Assembly (NCBI GenBank): GCA_001592805.2
Contig: CP051143.1
Span: forward strand, 868,001-932,000
Length of the DNA: 64,000 bases
Source of the DNA: Peltaster fructicola
Taxonomy: Eukaryota; Ascomycota; Dothideomycetes
Direction of reading: 5' to 3'
The notes beneath the pieces were generated by a model that had not been told where the DNA came from, did no database searches, and worked only from the letters and a program-made list of their open reading frames with translations. Shown here one piece after another: positions 22,062 to 33,272 of this stretch. Every line of letters begins with the position of its first letter. Position 1 is the stretch's first letter. The position numbers and the translations under genes are program-made.

Positions 22062-25000
22062 CTAGACCTCTGGTACTTCACCATCGAAATGCAGTTTCCA
22101 GCTCGTCGGGAATGGGAAGTACTTTCCATAATCCTCCGTCATGTACGCCTTGAACCCATCTTCGCGTGGCACGGACTTGAGTTGGCCCTGTGGTCCTGGC
22201 GCTGGACGCAGATTCTGAAGCTTAGCACAAGCTCTCAACATAGCCGTCAGGGCAACCTTGGAAGCATGCTCGCCTAAGCATCTGTGTGGTCCTAGACCAT
22301 ATGTGATGTAGGAGTCCATGTTTCGATCCAGTTTGACAAGCTCTGGCTCAGGGAAGACGGTAGGGTCTCTGCATGCCTTGACGAAAGACACGAAGACACG
22401 ATCGCCTGCCTTAACGTTCACACTGCCGTGATAGCCCGGATCGTTGACAGTAGCTGCCTCAGCGGCGTCACGGTAGGCGCCGAACAGCGTGGTGAGACGA
22501 TTGGCCTCTAAGACGTATCGCATCAAGATGTCCTCGGACTCTGCCACACCCAGACGAGCGAGTCGCTGGATCTCTGGCCAATGCTCACGACCTTGCGTCA
22601 TGTAAAACTCCAGCACTTGTGTGAACTGATGCTGTTAGTAGATTTTCTCGATGATCCTGCGCTACAACTCACCACTTGCGCCTGGTTAGCCACCATCGCT
22701 CCAGCAGTGCCCATGATATGAGCCCAGGTGATCTCTTCTGGGTCGTGTCCAGTCTCCAACAGTTTGCGTACCATGTGTACGCCATACTCGCCAAGGGGTG
22801 TGCTGGACTGGTGCTTCTTGTCTGTGATGCCTGCGAGCCAGCCAGTCTTGGCGACGAATTTGACATTTGCAAGAACGAGAGCGCTACGATGATCAGCAGG
22901 GCGGAAGAAACATCCAGGAAGACTTACCCAAGCTGCTTAATCACCTCATGTACTGTCAGAGATAGCGGGAATGTCTTGGCTGGATCGACATCGAAGAAGA
23001 GGAAGACAAACTGAGCCGCCATGACCAGGTACAGCTCATGCTCTGAGTATACACCACGAGGATGCTGCTCTGTCTTGAGTGGCAAGGAGAAGACATTGGC
23101 CACAAAGTGCGTGTGAGCAAGGTTTCCGACGCTGCAAAGATTAGTGATTGCAACTCCACCAGTTGAGCACTTACTCTCTTGTCATATCGACCTGGTTGAT
23201 GTTGGCGATCTTCTTCGAATGCTGCTTCAATAGCTTGAGCGTGATGTACTCGTAGAACTCTCTGACCTGGCTATGCCACTTGTCGTGGTAGAGCGCTTTT
23301 GCCATGACTTGCTTCTGCTCGGTAAAGAACTTTCCATCACCACAAAGCATGAACCGGCTTGCTCTTGAGCCGTACAGATACTCAAACGGCTCCAGGTTGA
23401 TCACCTTAAAGGTGGTGGCATTCTCCAGAACCTGCTTGACACCGGTATAGCTCTGCACCACGGTGCGACCAGGCATACGTGTAGGTCGGTCCCAGCTGTA
23501 ATGTGACTCTCGACCTAGGTGTCGCATGATCTTACGGTTCTCCTCTGGTGTGGTCATCGGCATATGCGCGTAGATGCTGTTCGGCTTGAAGTGGTTTGGA
23601 AATGCTCGTAGAAAGAGCTTGTAGAAGCTACAGCCTTGCTCGACGTTGTAATCGTACTGTACCTCAGAGTAGCCCCAGTTGGTCAGATTGCGAGCATTGA
23701 AGTCGATGGTGTAGAAGCGGTCGCCTCGGACCAGTGCCACTGCATCGGACAGAATGGCTCGAGAAATGGTGTAAGATGGGCAGATACCAACACCAACATC
23801 GCTGATCGGTCCATTGCCCATGGGCTGTTTGGCTGCTTCGGATACGAGACCTGGATAGAGCTCGACACGATCTGGTGTCTCGTACAGGTTCCTGAGTTGT
23901 TGTGCGACTGCTGGGTCGGGATTGATGTCCTCGAATGTCTCGTGCTGCTTGAGTCCGAAGAATTTGCGGAATTCGTTCAGACTGGCAAGGTCCCATGCTC
24001 GTGCCTGTTTCATACCCAGAATCTCGATAGATCGCAAGGCCTTTGGTACGTGATTGGCGCCAAAAGCACCAGCGACATCCTCAATGCTACTTGTGATAAT
24101 CTCGACGAGGTCATCATCAGAGTAACGGCCATCAGGCTGTCGCTTGAGCTCCGCAAACTCACGCTCGTGAGGATCCTTCGGCATTGTTTGCTCCCACTTG
24201 TGCAGACCCATCATGAGCTCAGGCATCGACACCTCATCTGCGGGTTTGCCCCACATCTTCTTGAACAACTCTTGAGTCCATCGGTCGTCTTTCTCGCTGA
24301 TGGCTGAGTGCCAACGATATACCAGATTGAATTCTGCAGAGACCTGGTTTCCAATGCCACGAGGTGTGCCGTCGCCTCCAAAGAGCGTGTCCCCCATCTT
24401 GACTCTTGGATCGAGTGTCCATGTCGTGTTGCTTCGAGTGAGGTTGATGATGGTGCGAACGTAGTCGATCAGAGTGATGTTCATATAAAGACCACCAGTA
24501 ACGAGGCGAGCTGTTTGAAAGAGGTCGTTATCATACTTCTTCCATGCCTTCTCAGCTGCTTCCGGAGACAAGCCCTCCCTGGGCTTAGTGAAACGTCCGT
24601 TCTCATTGATATCTGCCAGGTTCTTTGCAACAAAGTTGTGGAATCGGTTGAACATGATGAGTATCACACCACAGCCAGGTGGGAATGTCAAGAGACGGTG
24701 CTCGCAGAAGCAGTCAGGCTTGAGCATACCATCTTTGAAGGTTCGAATTGTATCCTGGTCCTCTTGAGTGTCACCGTATAGAGGCGAGAGGTCGAGATAT
24801 GAGGATGTCTGGGAGTTGTTGAAGTCGGCATCTGCGCCTGTCAGTTTGCAACAACATTGAAGGCATTGGCGGACTTACGGTCGGTCTGGAAGAGATCGTG
24901 GATGATGATTGAAGCCCAGTAGAAGATGACTGAAGAGTTGTTGTTTGGATGTGGCCTGAAGTCCTTCCTTGCGAAGAGACTGTCAAAGATGAGCCCTGGA

Positions 25001-25847
25001 TCTGGCAGAGCACCTGGCTGGATTGTCTCGGGATAGACAGTTCGCGCGTATGGAGTGTTGGCTGCGCCGATTTGAGGATACATGATGTTGTTGTGCGACT
25101 AGATAGGTTAGCAGTGCGTTTGCCAGCTCGAGGTAGACCTACTCCGTCTGCTTGCCTGTAGCGAAACTGGTCGCCGAGGTATGACAGAGGCGGATGCTGC
25201 AAGGAAGTGAAGAGCGTGTCCACAAACTTGTTTGTGAGATCAGCTCGGTGAATAGACTTGTCTGGGAGTCCAGCAACAAGCTGGATCACTCTCTCCATGA
25301 GCATCGTCTTGTCGTCAATAGGCTTGCCACTAGCCATGAACTGATCTTTGAGAGTCTTAACATCTTTGAAGCCAATGCTTGACAGCTCTTTGAATAGACT
25401 TGGATGCACATCGTGAGTGACATACGAGCCGTCACCAGTTTGCTCAGGGAGTGGTCGCATCATATGAGAGACAAGACCAGAGAAAGCACCCAGTGCTTCT
25501 GATACGCTCTGGCGACTCTCTCCATGATTGGGTGGATCCGGATACCGACCGCTGGCTTCTGTTGTTGATTTGCCGTTAGGCAATGTTGGCCGAGAGAACA
25601 AGTTCTTTGCATATGCCTGAACCGACTGTCGACGAGACTCAGTGGTGGGAGACGATGAATTCGAGTGAGTGCCATTGCTGTAGCCATTGCTGTGTCCGTT
25701 AACACCGTTGGTACTGTTCACGACATCGTTGTGTGTTCCATTCGTGGTGCTGCCATTAGTGTACGCTTCATTGACAGTGTCTCCATTGACACCGTTGGCT
25801 GATCGCTCCTTTCTCCGTCTGGAGAACACACGATCAAGGATAGCCAT
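22062..25847 (-). CDS. ppoA: Ppo/linoleate diol synthase: haem dioxygenase-P450 fusion
   Basis: Six exons (25847-25143, 25098-24879, 24831-23175, 23131-22928, 22883-22673, 22625-22062) and five introns of 43-47 bases encode about 1186 residues. The first two thirds form an animal-haem-peroxidase-like dioxygenase: YWASIIIHDLFQTD carries the distal His and YRWHSAISE the catalytic Tyr and proximal His. The last third is a cytochrome P450 with a haem-ligand Cys in YGLGPHRCLGEHAS. Such enzymes turn linoleic or oleic acid into 8-hydroperoxides and then isomerise them to 5,8- or 7,8-diols, the psi-factor oxylipins that balance sexual and asexual sporulation. The Cys argues for a PpoA-like working isomerase rather than a PpoC-like form lacking it; the precise class is inferred. 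The N-terminal 70 residues are Asn/Gly/Thr/Ser-rich, longer than in Aspergillus enzymes. The exon 2-3 junction could shift by two codons; HADFNNSQTSSYLDL fits homologues best. Confidence 0.95.
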
Positions 25848-27228
25848 GCTGAAATATTGAAGAAGGAGAAAGCTCTCACTGATTGACCTTATCTTGAAGC
25901 TCTGGTGTTTATAGCTCCCTCCACACGAGCTGCAGGGACCACGAGCTCAAGATGCTAGAAGCCAATGCATCGTCGATGTTTGTGCCACCGATATGTGTTT
26001 ACCTCTTTTAGACAGACCTTCGTGTCCGGTGGCTACAACTACATCGTACCGTGACGAAGGTGTAGTAATGCTGCCGATATGATTCGTCCACACTGCTTGA
26101 ATACTCTCGCCGCCTGCGTAGTGCATGACCGTCATGAGCTAAGGTACTCAATCGCTGCAATGCCTGCGTCAGTGGGTCAATAGAGAGACTATCGCTCGTT
26201 ACACCACTCCACCTGCGAAAGAGTGCGCCACCATCAGGAGCACAGATCTGCATGCACGATGATATCCGAGCTTGACAATAGGAGGTGCTCGGGTGGTACT
26301 TGTCATGCCATTGCGGAGACGAGCATTGGGCTCGTTGTGTGAGGTTGGTCACCTATGTCCATGCTGTGGCCACACTGGCGTGACATTGAATGCTGTGCGA
26401 TGCTCTACACGTTTGCTGACAGGTGCTACGAGGATTGATGGCAATGTAAGGTGGAAGTATTGCCTGTTGGCTCGAGCATGATCTGCGCAAGGAGCGCAGG
26501 TTGAGCAATATGGCCCACAGCAGATGTGCTGTCCGTGGCTGGATCGAGCCGAGCAAGTGTATGCTTTGAGTTTGTTGCTGCAGATTGGGTGCAGAAGCTT
26601 GCGATAGACGTGCAGCTTGTTGCTGCCTTTTGTTCCGACGCATCCACATGGTGTGTCCTTTGCGAGATAGAATGTTGAGATGACGATCGTGAAGAGGAGT
26701 GCTCTGCGCTAGGGCATCGATCCGGAGCATCACCGCCATCCACTGTTGCAGTAGTCCGGAGATTTTCTTCCTCCAGCAACATCAAGATCACTTGTCCTTG
26801 CGCATGTGGGACGAGCCGTGGCGTCCATTGCTGCACTAGTCCGGAGGTTTCCTTCCTTCAGCAACCTCAGAATCACCTGTCCTTGCGTAAGTGGGACGCT
26901 CCTACGGCTCGTTTCGACGGCCGGCGATCTCAAGCTCGGCATACAGCACTGTATCAAATGAGTGTCACTACGACATTGTTGCCACATCAGTCAACTAATG
27001 CACGACCAAAGACGCCAGACCGGATTCTGCCTATGCACTGCTGTCTGTCACTGCGATCGACCTCGTTGCTCAGCAGAGCTCCACCTGATAGTCTGCCACG
27101 CTTATGATGGTGTGTGCTCTGCACACGAGCTTGAGAGTGCTGCCATGACTAGGAATGGCGGGAGCTGCATAGCTTGAAGGTAGGTATACCTATCAGCTCC
27201 TCTTCGATGCCTCTCATCATGCAACACA
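25848..27228. other. Divergent 1.4-kb intergenic region
   Basis: The region separates the Ppo gene from the DUF2235 gene, which point away from each other. Minus-strand frames at 26353-26987 are rich in Ser, Gln and Thr with no domain, overlap one another in different frames and cross a tandem duplication, so I take them as chance. The only structure seen is the 85-base duplication listed next. Confidence 0.5.
26739..26898. repeat. Imperfect tandem duplication, period 85 bases
   Basis: About 75 bases starting near 26739 recur 85 bases later. The anchor TCCGGAG is at 26755 and 26840, followed in both by CTTCC, CAGCAAC, ATCAC.TGTCCTTGCG and AGTGGGACG-like ends. Over 59 aligned bases I count about nine differences (near 85% identity). 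It may be a relic of a small repeat or a duplicated promoter part. Confidence 0.7.
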
Positions 27229-29070
27229 ATGGCTGTCTACTCGAGCACCAGTAAAAAAGCTTTAATACTATGCTTCGATGGAACTGGCAACAAGTTCTCG
27301 GGCACAGCGGCAGACAGCAACATTGTGAAGATCTTCAGTCTGCTTGACAGGGAGGATCCTTTGCAATGTCATTACTATCAGCCCGGTATTGGCACTTATG
27401 TTGAGACATCTTCGCTGTCGAGGAAGAGCAGATTCGGTCGGATCAAGTCATGGTATACCAAAGCCAAAGACCAGGCTGTTGGCACGAGCTTCGGCGAACA
27501 TGTCATGTCTGGCTACAAGTTCTTGATGCGTTACTACACTGCTGGAGATGACATATACTTCTTCGGGTAGGTCGTGTCTAGCTGTGGTGCTATGCTTGGC
27601 TAACATCACATCAGTGCGGCGATGCTGGACACAAGGCAGAATAGGGCTAACAAACGACAGGCTTCAGTCGAGGAGCATACACTGCACGCTTTCTGGCTCA
27701 GATGCTTGACTACATTGGTCTGCTGAGCACAGGCAATGAGGAGATGCTACGCTTTGCATGGAAGACCTTCGCCAGATGGATGATGCGCACCGAGGAGAAC
27801 GACGAAGAGAAAAAAAGCACGACACCTTCCACTTTATGCGCAAATTTAGAGAGACCTTCTCAAGACCGATCGATCGCATTTCATTCATTGGTGAGCAACG
27901 CTACTGGATCCGGCCTCCTAGCTAATGTTGGAAAGGTCTCTTCGATTGTGTCAACTCGGTGCCGCAGTTCGAGACGGCATGGATGCGCAGGACCAAGTTT
28001 CCATACGCCGCCAAAACGACAGCAAAGACAATTCGCCATGCAGTATCCATCGACGAAAGACGAGCCAAGTTTCGGCAAGATCTAATATCTGAGGCACGCA
28101 CACCGCCAGAAGAGCATGCAACAACAATGAGATCGCAATGGCATCACCTTGTGCACCATGACGAACCCAACGATCCCGAGAAGGAGACAAGGCCAGTCCT
28201 CAAGCGAGCACCCACGTCACTCGGACGCTTCAGACCCAGCCGACGTCACCATCAGACTTTGGCGCCCATGCCGATAAGTTCTGCAGCCTCTCAGGTATCG
28301 GTAGACTCCACGGCTGCTGTCCGAGAGGCTGAGAAGAAGATGAGTGTTGATCACAGCGACGAAGAGCACCAAGATATTCTCGAGGTTTGGTTTGCTGGAC
28401 AGCACGGCGATATCGGTGGTGGCTGGCCAGTCGCTAACAATGAACGATGTGCCAGCGAACTGCCGTTGCTATGGATGATCCGAGAAGCAAGACGAGCTGG
28501 TATGCCTGTGGACGAGGCCAAGCTGGACAAGCTCTTCAAGCAGGCAGAAGGCCTGGGCCCAGCTGTAAGCAACGGCATCCCTAACGTGGTGGTGGACGGA
28601 GCTCCAGTCCATGACTCGAGCCCTGGGATTCGCTATCAGCTGAGGAGAGCGAATTCCTTGCGACCAAGACACGCATCCACGATTCTCTTCGCTTTGGTGG
28701 CGGCTTGAGCTGGTACGCAGTACTCAGCTGGCAGATCATGGAACACCTACCCTTCCGACGGATGGATCTGCAGCCGGATGGCACTTGGAAGCCGATTTCA
28801 TGGCCTCTCCCACGTGGTGAGACTCGCGATATGCCAGACGAGGCTCTCATCCATTGCTCGGTCTTGACGAGAATGAAAGCCGATCCCAAGTACAGACCTG
28901 GCAACTTGATCATTGGTGGAGGAGGTCGTGTGCAGAGGGTGGCGCCGGCGCATGCAGGCACGGGAGAGTGGCGAATTGCTCATGAGCAGGGAGATCTGTT
29001 GGGAGAAGCTGTTGTGAGGTTCAAGAAGGAGCACGCTTCGGATGATCTGTCGAGTTCAAGGAAGTCGTAG
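27229..29070 (+). CDS. DUF2235 alpha/beta-hydrolase-like protein with several frame interruptions
   Basis: The gene starts with ALILCFDGTGNKFSGTAADSN, the hallmark N-terminus of DUF2235 (PF09994), then YYQPGIGTY. After the first intron the nucleophile-elbow region SRGAYTARFLAQMLDYIGLL appears. A 45-base intron (27891-27935) joins to LFDCVNSVPQFETAWMRR and HAVSIDERRAKFRQDL, and later come VWFAGQHGDIGGGWP and LSWYAVLSWQIMEHLPF. These are the conserved blocks of the fungal family, whose cellular role is unknown. About three places do not keep one frame: the first exon boundary, where ordinary GT-AG choices do not rejoin the GFSRGAY motif; a region about 130 bases into exon 2; and one near 28.6 kb. 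The sequence on both sides of each stays well conserved, so either decay is recent or the assembly has small errors. Confidence 0.8.
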
Positions 29071-29319
29071 CAGGGTATTGCTCCCGTAGGCTGTAATATT
29101 TTGTAAAGAACTGGCACGCTCTCGGGATTCGATAGTCAGCAGTTGAGAGTGCTTCGTATCACTCAAGACCAATGTGCCGGATCCTCACTACTGTACCATC
29201 CATCACTATAGTGAATAGCCACGACATCTGGTCCGAGCTTCCGACTGCTATAGGAAATTCCAGTCACCACTCACGACCTCGTCAACCACAAATCGTGCCA
29301 CACAATCATATGCCACAAA

Positions 29320-30144
29320 ATGGGATTAGAGACTGTTGATAAGCTGTATACTGCCAGCGACTTCACAGCTCTTACAGAACACAACGCTCAAACTCCTGCC
29401 TCTTTCTTCGAAGGCGCACCAGTACTTCACCTATCATGCGCCAAGTCGAGCATCATCCTCGCCAAAGGTGCAACGGAGCTAGCGCCTGAGTTAACGAAGC
29501 TCTCGACTGTAAGCGAGATGAAAGACGACGGCACTTCTGTACTGGAAGACATTGATATCTGGGTCACTTCGCGGTGAGAAAGTATAGTTTGACGACAGGC
29601 AGTGTCTGATGCACAAAGGTTCTTCATACTGGGTTCCAAAGCCACCACAACGTCCGTTCGAATAGACTATCCGACCATCGTAGTCCATGCACAGACAGAT
29701 GCCTCTGTCATGATGGTGCTACGAGTCCAGGACGATGATATGTCTGACGAGGACGACTGCGCCCAGATCAATATTCTGCCATCTCAGGCTGAAGGTGGTG
29801 CAGATCCTGCCGAGACAGCTTCATCCTCACTAGCGAATGGAGACAGCGGCAAGAACTTCGCTATGCTTCTCTACCAAGCCATAGGGGAATGCCAGGAGCT
29901 CAATCCTGATCCAGAGATGGACGAAAGCGACGATGGCGACATGGATATGCAAGCCACAGGGTTCCCTGCAGGTGGCTGGATTACCTCTGACAACATGCAT
30001 GAGTTCACTGACGAGCAAGGCAACCTTCGCATGCCCACAAGTTCAAGCAGTGAGACAGCACTCGGTCCTGGAGCAGGCAATGTTCGCACTGCTGCAGACT
30101 ATGACGAAGACCAAGATGACGCGAAGTGGCAGCGTACTGGTTGA
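29320..30144 (+). CDS. pICln-like (regulator of volume decrease / Lot5-type) protein
   Basis: Exons 29320-29573 and 29619-30144, joined by a 45-base intron in phase 2, encode 259 residues. The first half (GAPVLHLSCAKSSIILAKG, DIDIWVTSRFFILGSKATT, TIVVHAQTD) fits the PH-like fold of the pICln/Voldacs family (PF03517). The second half is acidic (ESDDGDMDMQ, DYDEDQDDAKW), as in pICln. In animals pICln is a cytosolic Sm-protein assembly chaperone once linked to volume-regulated chloride currents; fungal members may assist snRNP assembly, which is inference. The protein is longer than some homologues because of Ser/Gly-rich linkers. The next gene converges on it with only about 83 bases between stop codons. 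Confidence 0.78.
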
Positions 30145-30227
30145 GAGAAAGCTTTACAGCGTTCACATGTGGTTCATTGCCACGACTATGCTGAGGTACG
30201 CCCGTTGCATTATACATTATGGATTAT

Positions 30228-33200
30228 CTAACAATCGCTACGCAGAAATCCATCAGCACCGTATAGACTCTGTGGTGTACCTAATATCGAGCGTCGATGC
30301 TGTGGGCTGTCTATTGCTCCTGAGGCCTTCTCAGCACGACTATTGAGACGCTCCGGGCTAGACAGAGCTTTAGGCGAGTCCCTGTACACATATTCGTCTT
30401 CTCCGTGAGCATCTCGCCATGGACTGTCAGTACCAAGTGTGACCGCATGCCGTTTGCTACCACCCTTCCTTGCTATTGACTCGTCGTTGGCGTACTGTCG
30501 AAGTTCAGCGATAGTCGGCAGGTCCATGTAGAAACTGCTAGGCTCCCGGCTGAATACGCTCCCTTTGAGGATGCCCTGCGCCTCTATTGCACCAGAGCTA
30601 GTGTCAGTGCCCTCAAAGTCGAAGTCAAACAGATCACTACCACTACGATTCAGCTCTGGACTGCCGTACAATGGTAGCATGAGGCTGTTCTCCCGTCCCA
30701 TCTGCACGTAGCGTCGTGATTCTCGTGATTCACGTGTGTCTATCTGACTGTTCATTCTCCGCAGAGCCATTGCGTTTCTCAGCACGCTTTTTGGTGGTTC
30801 TGTCCTTGGACCACTGATTCGAGTGGGACTCTCGTCTCTAGGTGAGGTAACTGACAATGTAGGCACTGCTGGAGAAGGAGTTGACTTGACCCAGAGCGGC
30901 GGAGGAATCGGGTTCTCGTCCCTTGGTGGACTGAGCACAGGTGCACCAGGAAAAGCTGCCAGTGGCATCTGAGCCATGACGGAGCTTGCATTATGTGAGG
31001 TCAAAGCCTCATTGCCAGATTCGTGATATGGCATCCCCCGATATGCTGATGGGGTGCTGCTTGCTGTGCTGCCGCTGTGGTGCACCAAATTAGCGCCCGC
31101 TCGCTGAGTACTGGCAGAGGAAGATAGGTCTGAGAGTGTCACGGTGCTGTCTTCAGGAGGCGGCGTCCTTTCAAATAGCTTTCGCGGCGCAAGTGGACTC
31201 GCCGGATCGTACTCACGGAAGGACTCAATGTCAAACTTGGGGACTGGTGGCCTTTCCGGATCGTAAAGGTTGGCAGACGGTGAAAGTACTGGTGGACTAG
31301 ATGTTAGAACCACGCCCGAAGTCAGACGAGGACCAAATGGTGAGTAAGCTCTTCCGAGACTGTCTGACATTGGATCCGGGATGCAGAACTCTGGCGTGGG
31401 TTGTGCCATCTGAACATCAGAAGTCGTTGCTCTGCTCGGACTCGGGAATGCTGGAATGGTGAAAAGGGATGACAGGTTTGAGCCTGATCTACTAAGCGGC
31501 TCTGTGGAAGCGGTAAGATGTGAATCAGATGGCTGCGATGGTAGACAACCTTGATAGGCTGCCCACATAGACAGTGTTGGAGAGCTGGGCGTCAATGAGG
31601 CACGCAATGTCTGAACGCGCAAGCTTGGAGCCAAACCGAGACCAACGCCACTCAACGGTCGTGATGATCGTCGGTTGGAGACAAAGCGAGCACCATCTGT
31701 CGAGTGATCAGGTTCATCACCACTCTCCTCGTCTATACGATGCGTAATGCTTGGACTTGTAGATCGACTGGGAGGTGGGCCAAGTACTTGAGGCGTGAGG
31801 GTCGATATGCGAACACAGTGCTGTCTCTTGTGACCCTTCTTAGAGTTGGGACTGCCCTTCATGGCGGAAGGCTTCAGTGGGATCATGTTATCCCACTGGA
31901 ATGGGTTGTTCTCGCTACTGTTGGTCGAGGTGGCATTTGACAGCCTTCTGGTAGGAATCAACGAATTCCCAGATATGTCTCGCAGGACGCCCGGTCTCTT
32001 GCGTTCCGAAGGCGAGCCGGTAGCGGACACGCTCGATTTTGATGCTTGACGCGGTATGGTCCTCCTGCCGGTCGATCTGGTCGATCTGGTCGATTGAGCC
32101 GGAGATACTCTGCTCTTGCTCGGACGACTTGCGTTTGTCACTCTGCGAAAAGACGAAGAGCACACATCATCGTCAAAGGATGATATAGAGCTTTCTGACG
32201 GTAGCTCACGCTTCAGCTCCATGCCGTTATCAGTCATTGGAGATACAGGCTCGTGCTCATCGTACTCCATTGGCACAAAAGAATGTCTGGTCTGAAGCAC
32301 TGGCGGTGCGACCATAGTGCGCTGTCTAAGTGCCGCGCCCTGGCTGTGAAGGACGGCCGGTCCACGATCTCCACGTATCATAAATGGGCTGTTGATCAGT
32401 ACTGAGCTACTCGCCGAATCCTGGCTTGATATCGTGCTGCGAGACAATGGTCTTTGCTGGACAATTACTGAGTGGTGAGATGATATGACAGGAAAGCAAG
32501 GTGTAGGGTCCGGCGGCAGGCGCTCTGGTGGTGCGCCACCCAAACTGACTGATCGCACATGCATGTATGGACGTCCATGCGTAGTCGTGTGGGCCTGCGG
32601 GCCAAGCAGAACGCTCATAGATACTGATCGTGGTGCCTTGTTCTCTTCGCCGAGCAAGGCAGCTACTGGTCGTTGGAGCAACTTCAGACCGAGTGCATTG
32701 ATATGCCTGTCCAAAATGTCCTCGCCGGGCCGTATTGGAAAGTCTGCTGTTTGAGCACAGCCGATAGCTTCATCGTTGATATACTCTGCTTGTTGCGGAT
32801 CCATTATGCTAACCTCATCCACGGCTCTGATTGTCGGAACTGCTGGTGACTGACCATTGCGACTTCGAGGACTCTCTGTAATCGCCGACAGATGTTTGAG
32901 TCTCTTCAGCTGTATGCCGTACTTTTTGTTCTTCTTGGGCACATGGATAGGTGCTATCGCACCCTTCACTTGTCGATCGATAGTGTCGGTTGATGAAAGC
33001 GCATCCCAGCCTGCGCGCGATCCTACCAAGCTTGCCCTTCCGCCAAGTGTGAGCGAGTTGCGTATGTCGTAGCTTTGTCTTTGTTCCACATTCGCCGCGA
33101 CAGTCGCTTGGCCTTGTTCTAACAGCTGAGCTGCTTTCTTGTGCTGGCGGATCTTGCGCACAATCAAGTAGCAGACGAATGCGATCGTCAGCAGGAGAAG

Positions 33201-33272
33201 TCCACCTATGCCGCATCCCAAGCCGATGTACAGCCCTTGATTTGACGAGGCCGATCCAGCCGCACCGTCCAT
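30228..33272 (-). CDS. Large single-pass membrane protein with a disordered cytosolic tail
   Basis: Intronless, 1014 residues. The first eleven residues are small and polar, followed by one strong membrane segment (GLGCGIGGLLLLTIAFVCYL, residues about 17-36) and the basic stop-transfer RKIRQHKK. The remaining 970 residues are rich in Ser, Pro, Thr and Arg, with many S/T-P and RxxS sites and no folded domain I recognise. There is no cleavable signal peptide, so a type III (N-out, C-in) topology is likely. This layout recalls fungal plasma-membrane scaffold or sensor-like proteins, but the function is unknown. A 9-base repeat near 32075-32092 encodes consecutive STR units. The frame stays clean for 3 kb, in contrast to the DUF2235 gene nearby. 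Confidence 0.82.
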   Translation of the reverse strand: MDGAAGSASSNQGLYIGLGCGIGGLLLLTIAFVCYLIVRKIRQHKKAAQLLEQGQATVAANVEQRQSYDIRNSLTLGGRASLVGSRAGWDALSSTDTIDRQVKGAIAPIHVPKKNKKYGIQLKRLKHLSAITESPRSRNGQSPAVPTIRAVDEVSIMDPQQAEYINDEAIGCAQTADFPIRPGEDILDRHINALGLKLLQRPVAALLGEENKAPRSVSMSVLLGPQAHTTTHGRPYMHVRSVSLGGAPPERLPPDPTPCFPVISSHHSVIVQQRPLSRSTISSQDSASSSVLINSPFMIRGDRGPAVLHSQGAALRQRTMVAPPVLQTRHSFVPMEYDEHEPVSPMTDNGMELKRELPSESSISSFDDDVCSSSFRRVTNASRPSKSRVSPAQSTRSTRSTGRRTIPRQASKSSVSATGSPSERKRPGVLRDISGNSLIPTRRLSNATSTNSSENNPFQWDNMIPLKPSAMKGSPNSKKGHKRQHCVRISTLTPQVLGPPPSRSTSPSITHRIDEESGDEPDHSTDGARFVSNRRSSRPLSGVGLGLAPSLRVQTLRASLTPSSPTLSMWAAYQGCLPSQPSDSHLTASTEPLSRSGSNLSSLFTIPAFPSPSRATTSDVQMAQPTPEFCIPDPMSDSLGRAYSPFGPRLTSGVVLTSSPPVLSPSANLYDPERPPVPKFDIESFREYDPASPLAPRKLFERTPPPEDSTVTLSDLSSSASTQRAGANLVHHSGSTASSTPSAYRGMPYHESGNEALTSHNASSVMAQMPLAAFPGAPVLSPPRDENPIPPPLWVKSTPSPAVPTLSVTSPRDESPTRISGPRTEPPKSVLRNAMALRRMNSQIDTRESRESRRYVQMGRENSLMLPLYGSPELNRSGSDLFDFDFEGTDTSSGAIEAQGILKGSVFSREPSSFYMDLPTIAELRQYANDESIARKGGSKRHAVTLGTDSPWRDAHGEDEYVYRDSPKALSSPERLNSRAEKASGAIDSPQHRRSILGTPQSLYGADGFLRSDC

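Noticed and set aside
26353-26987. Overlapping minus-strand frames rich in Ser, Gln and Thr
   Set aside because: They overlap in different frames, cross a tandem duplication and have no domain.
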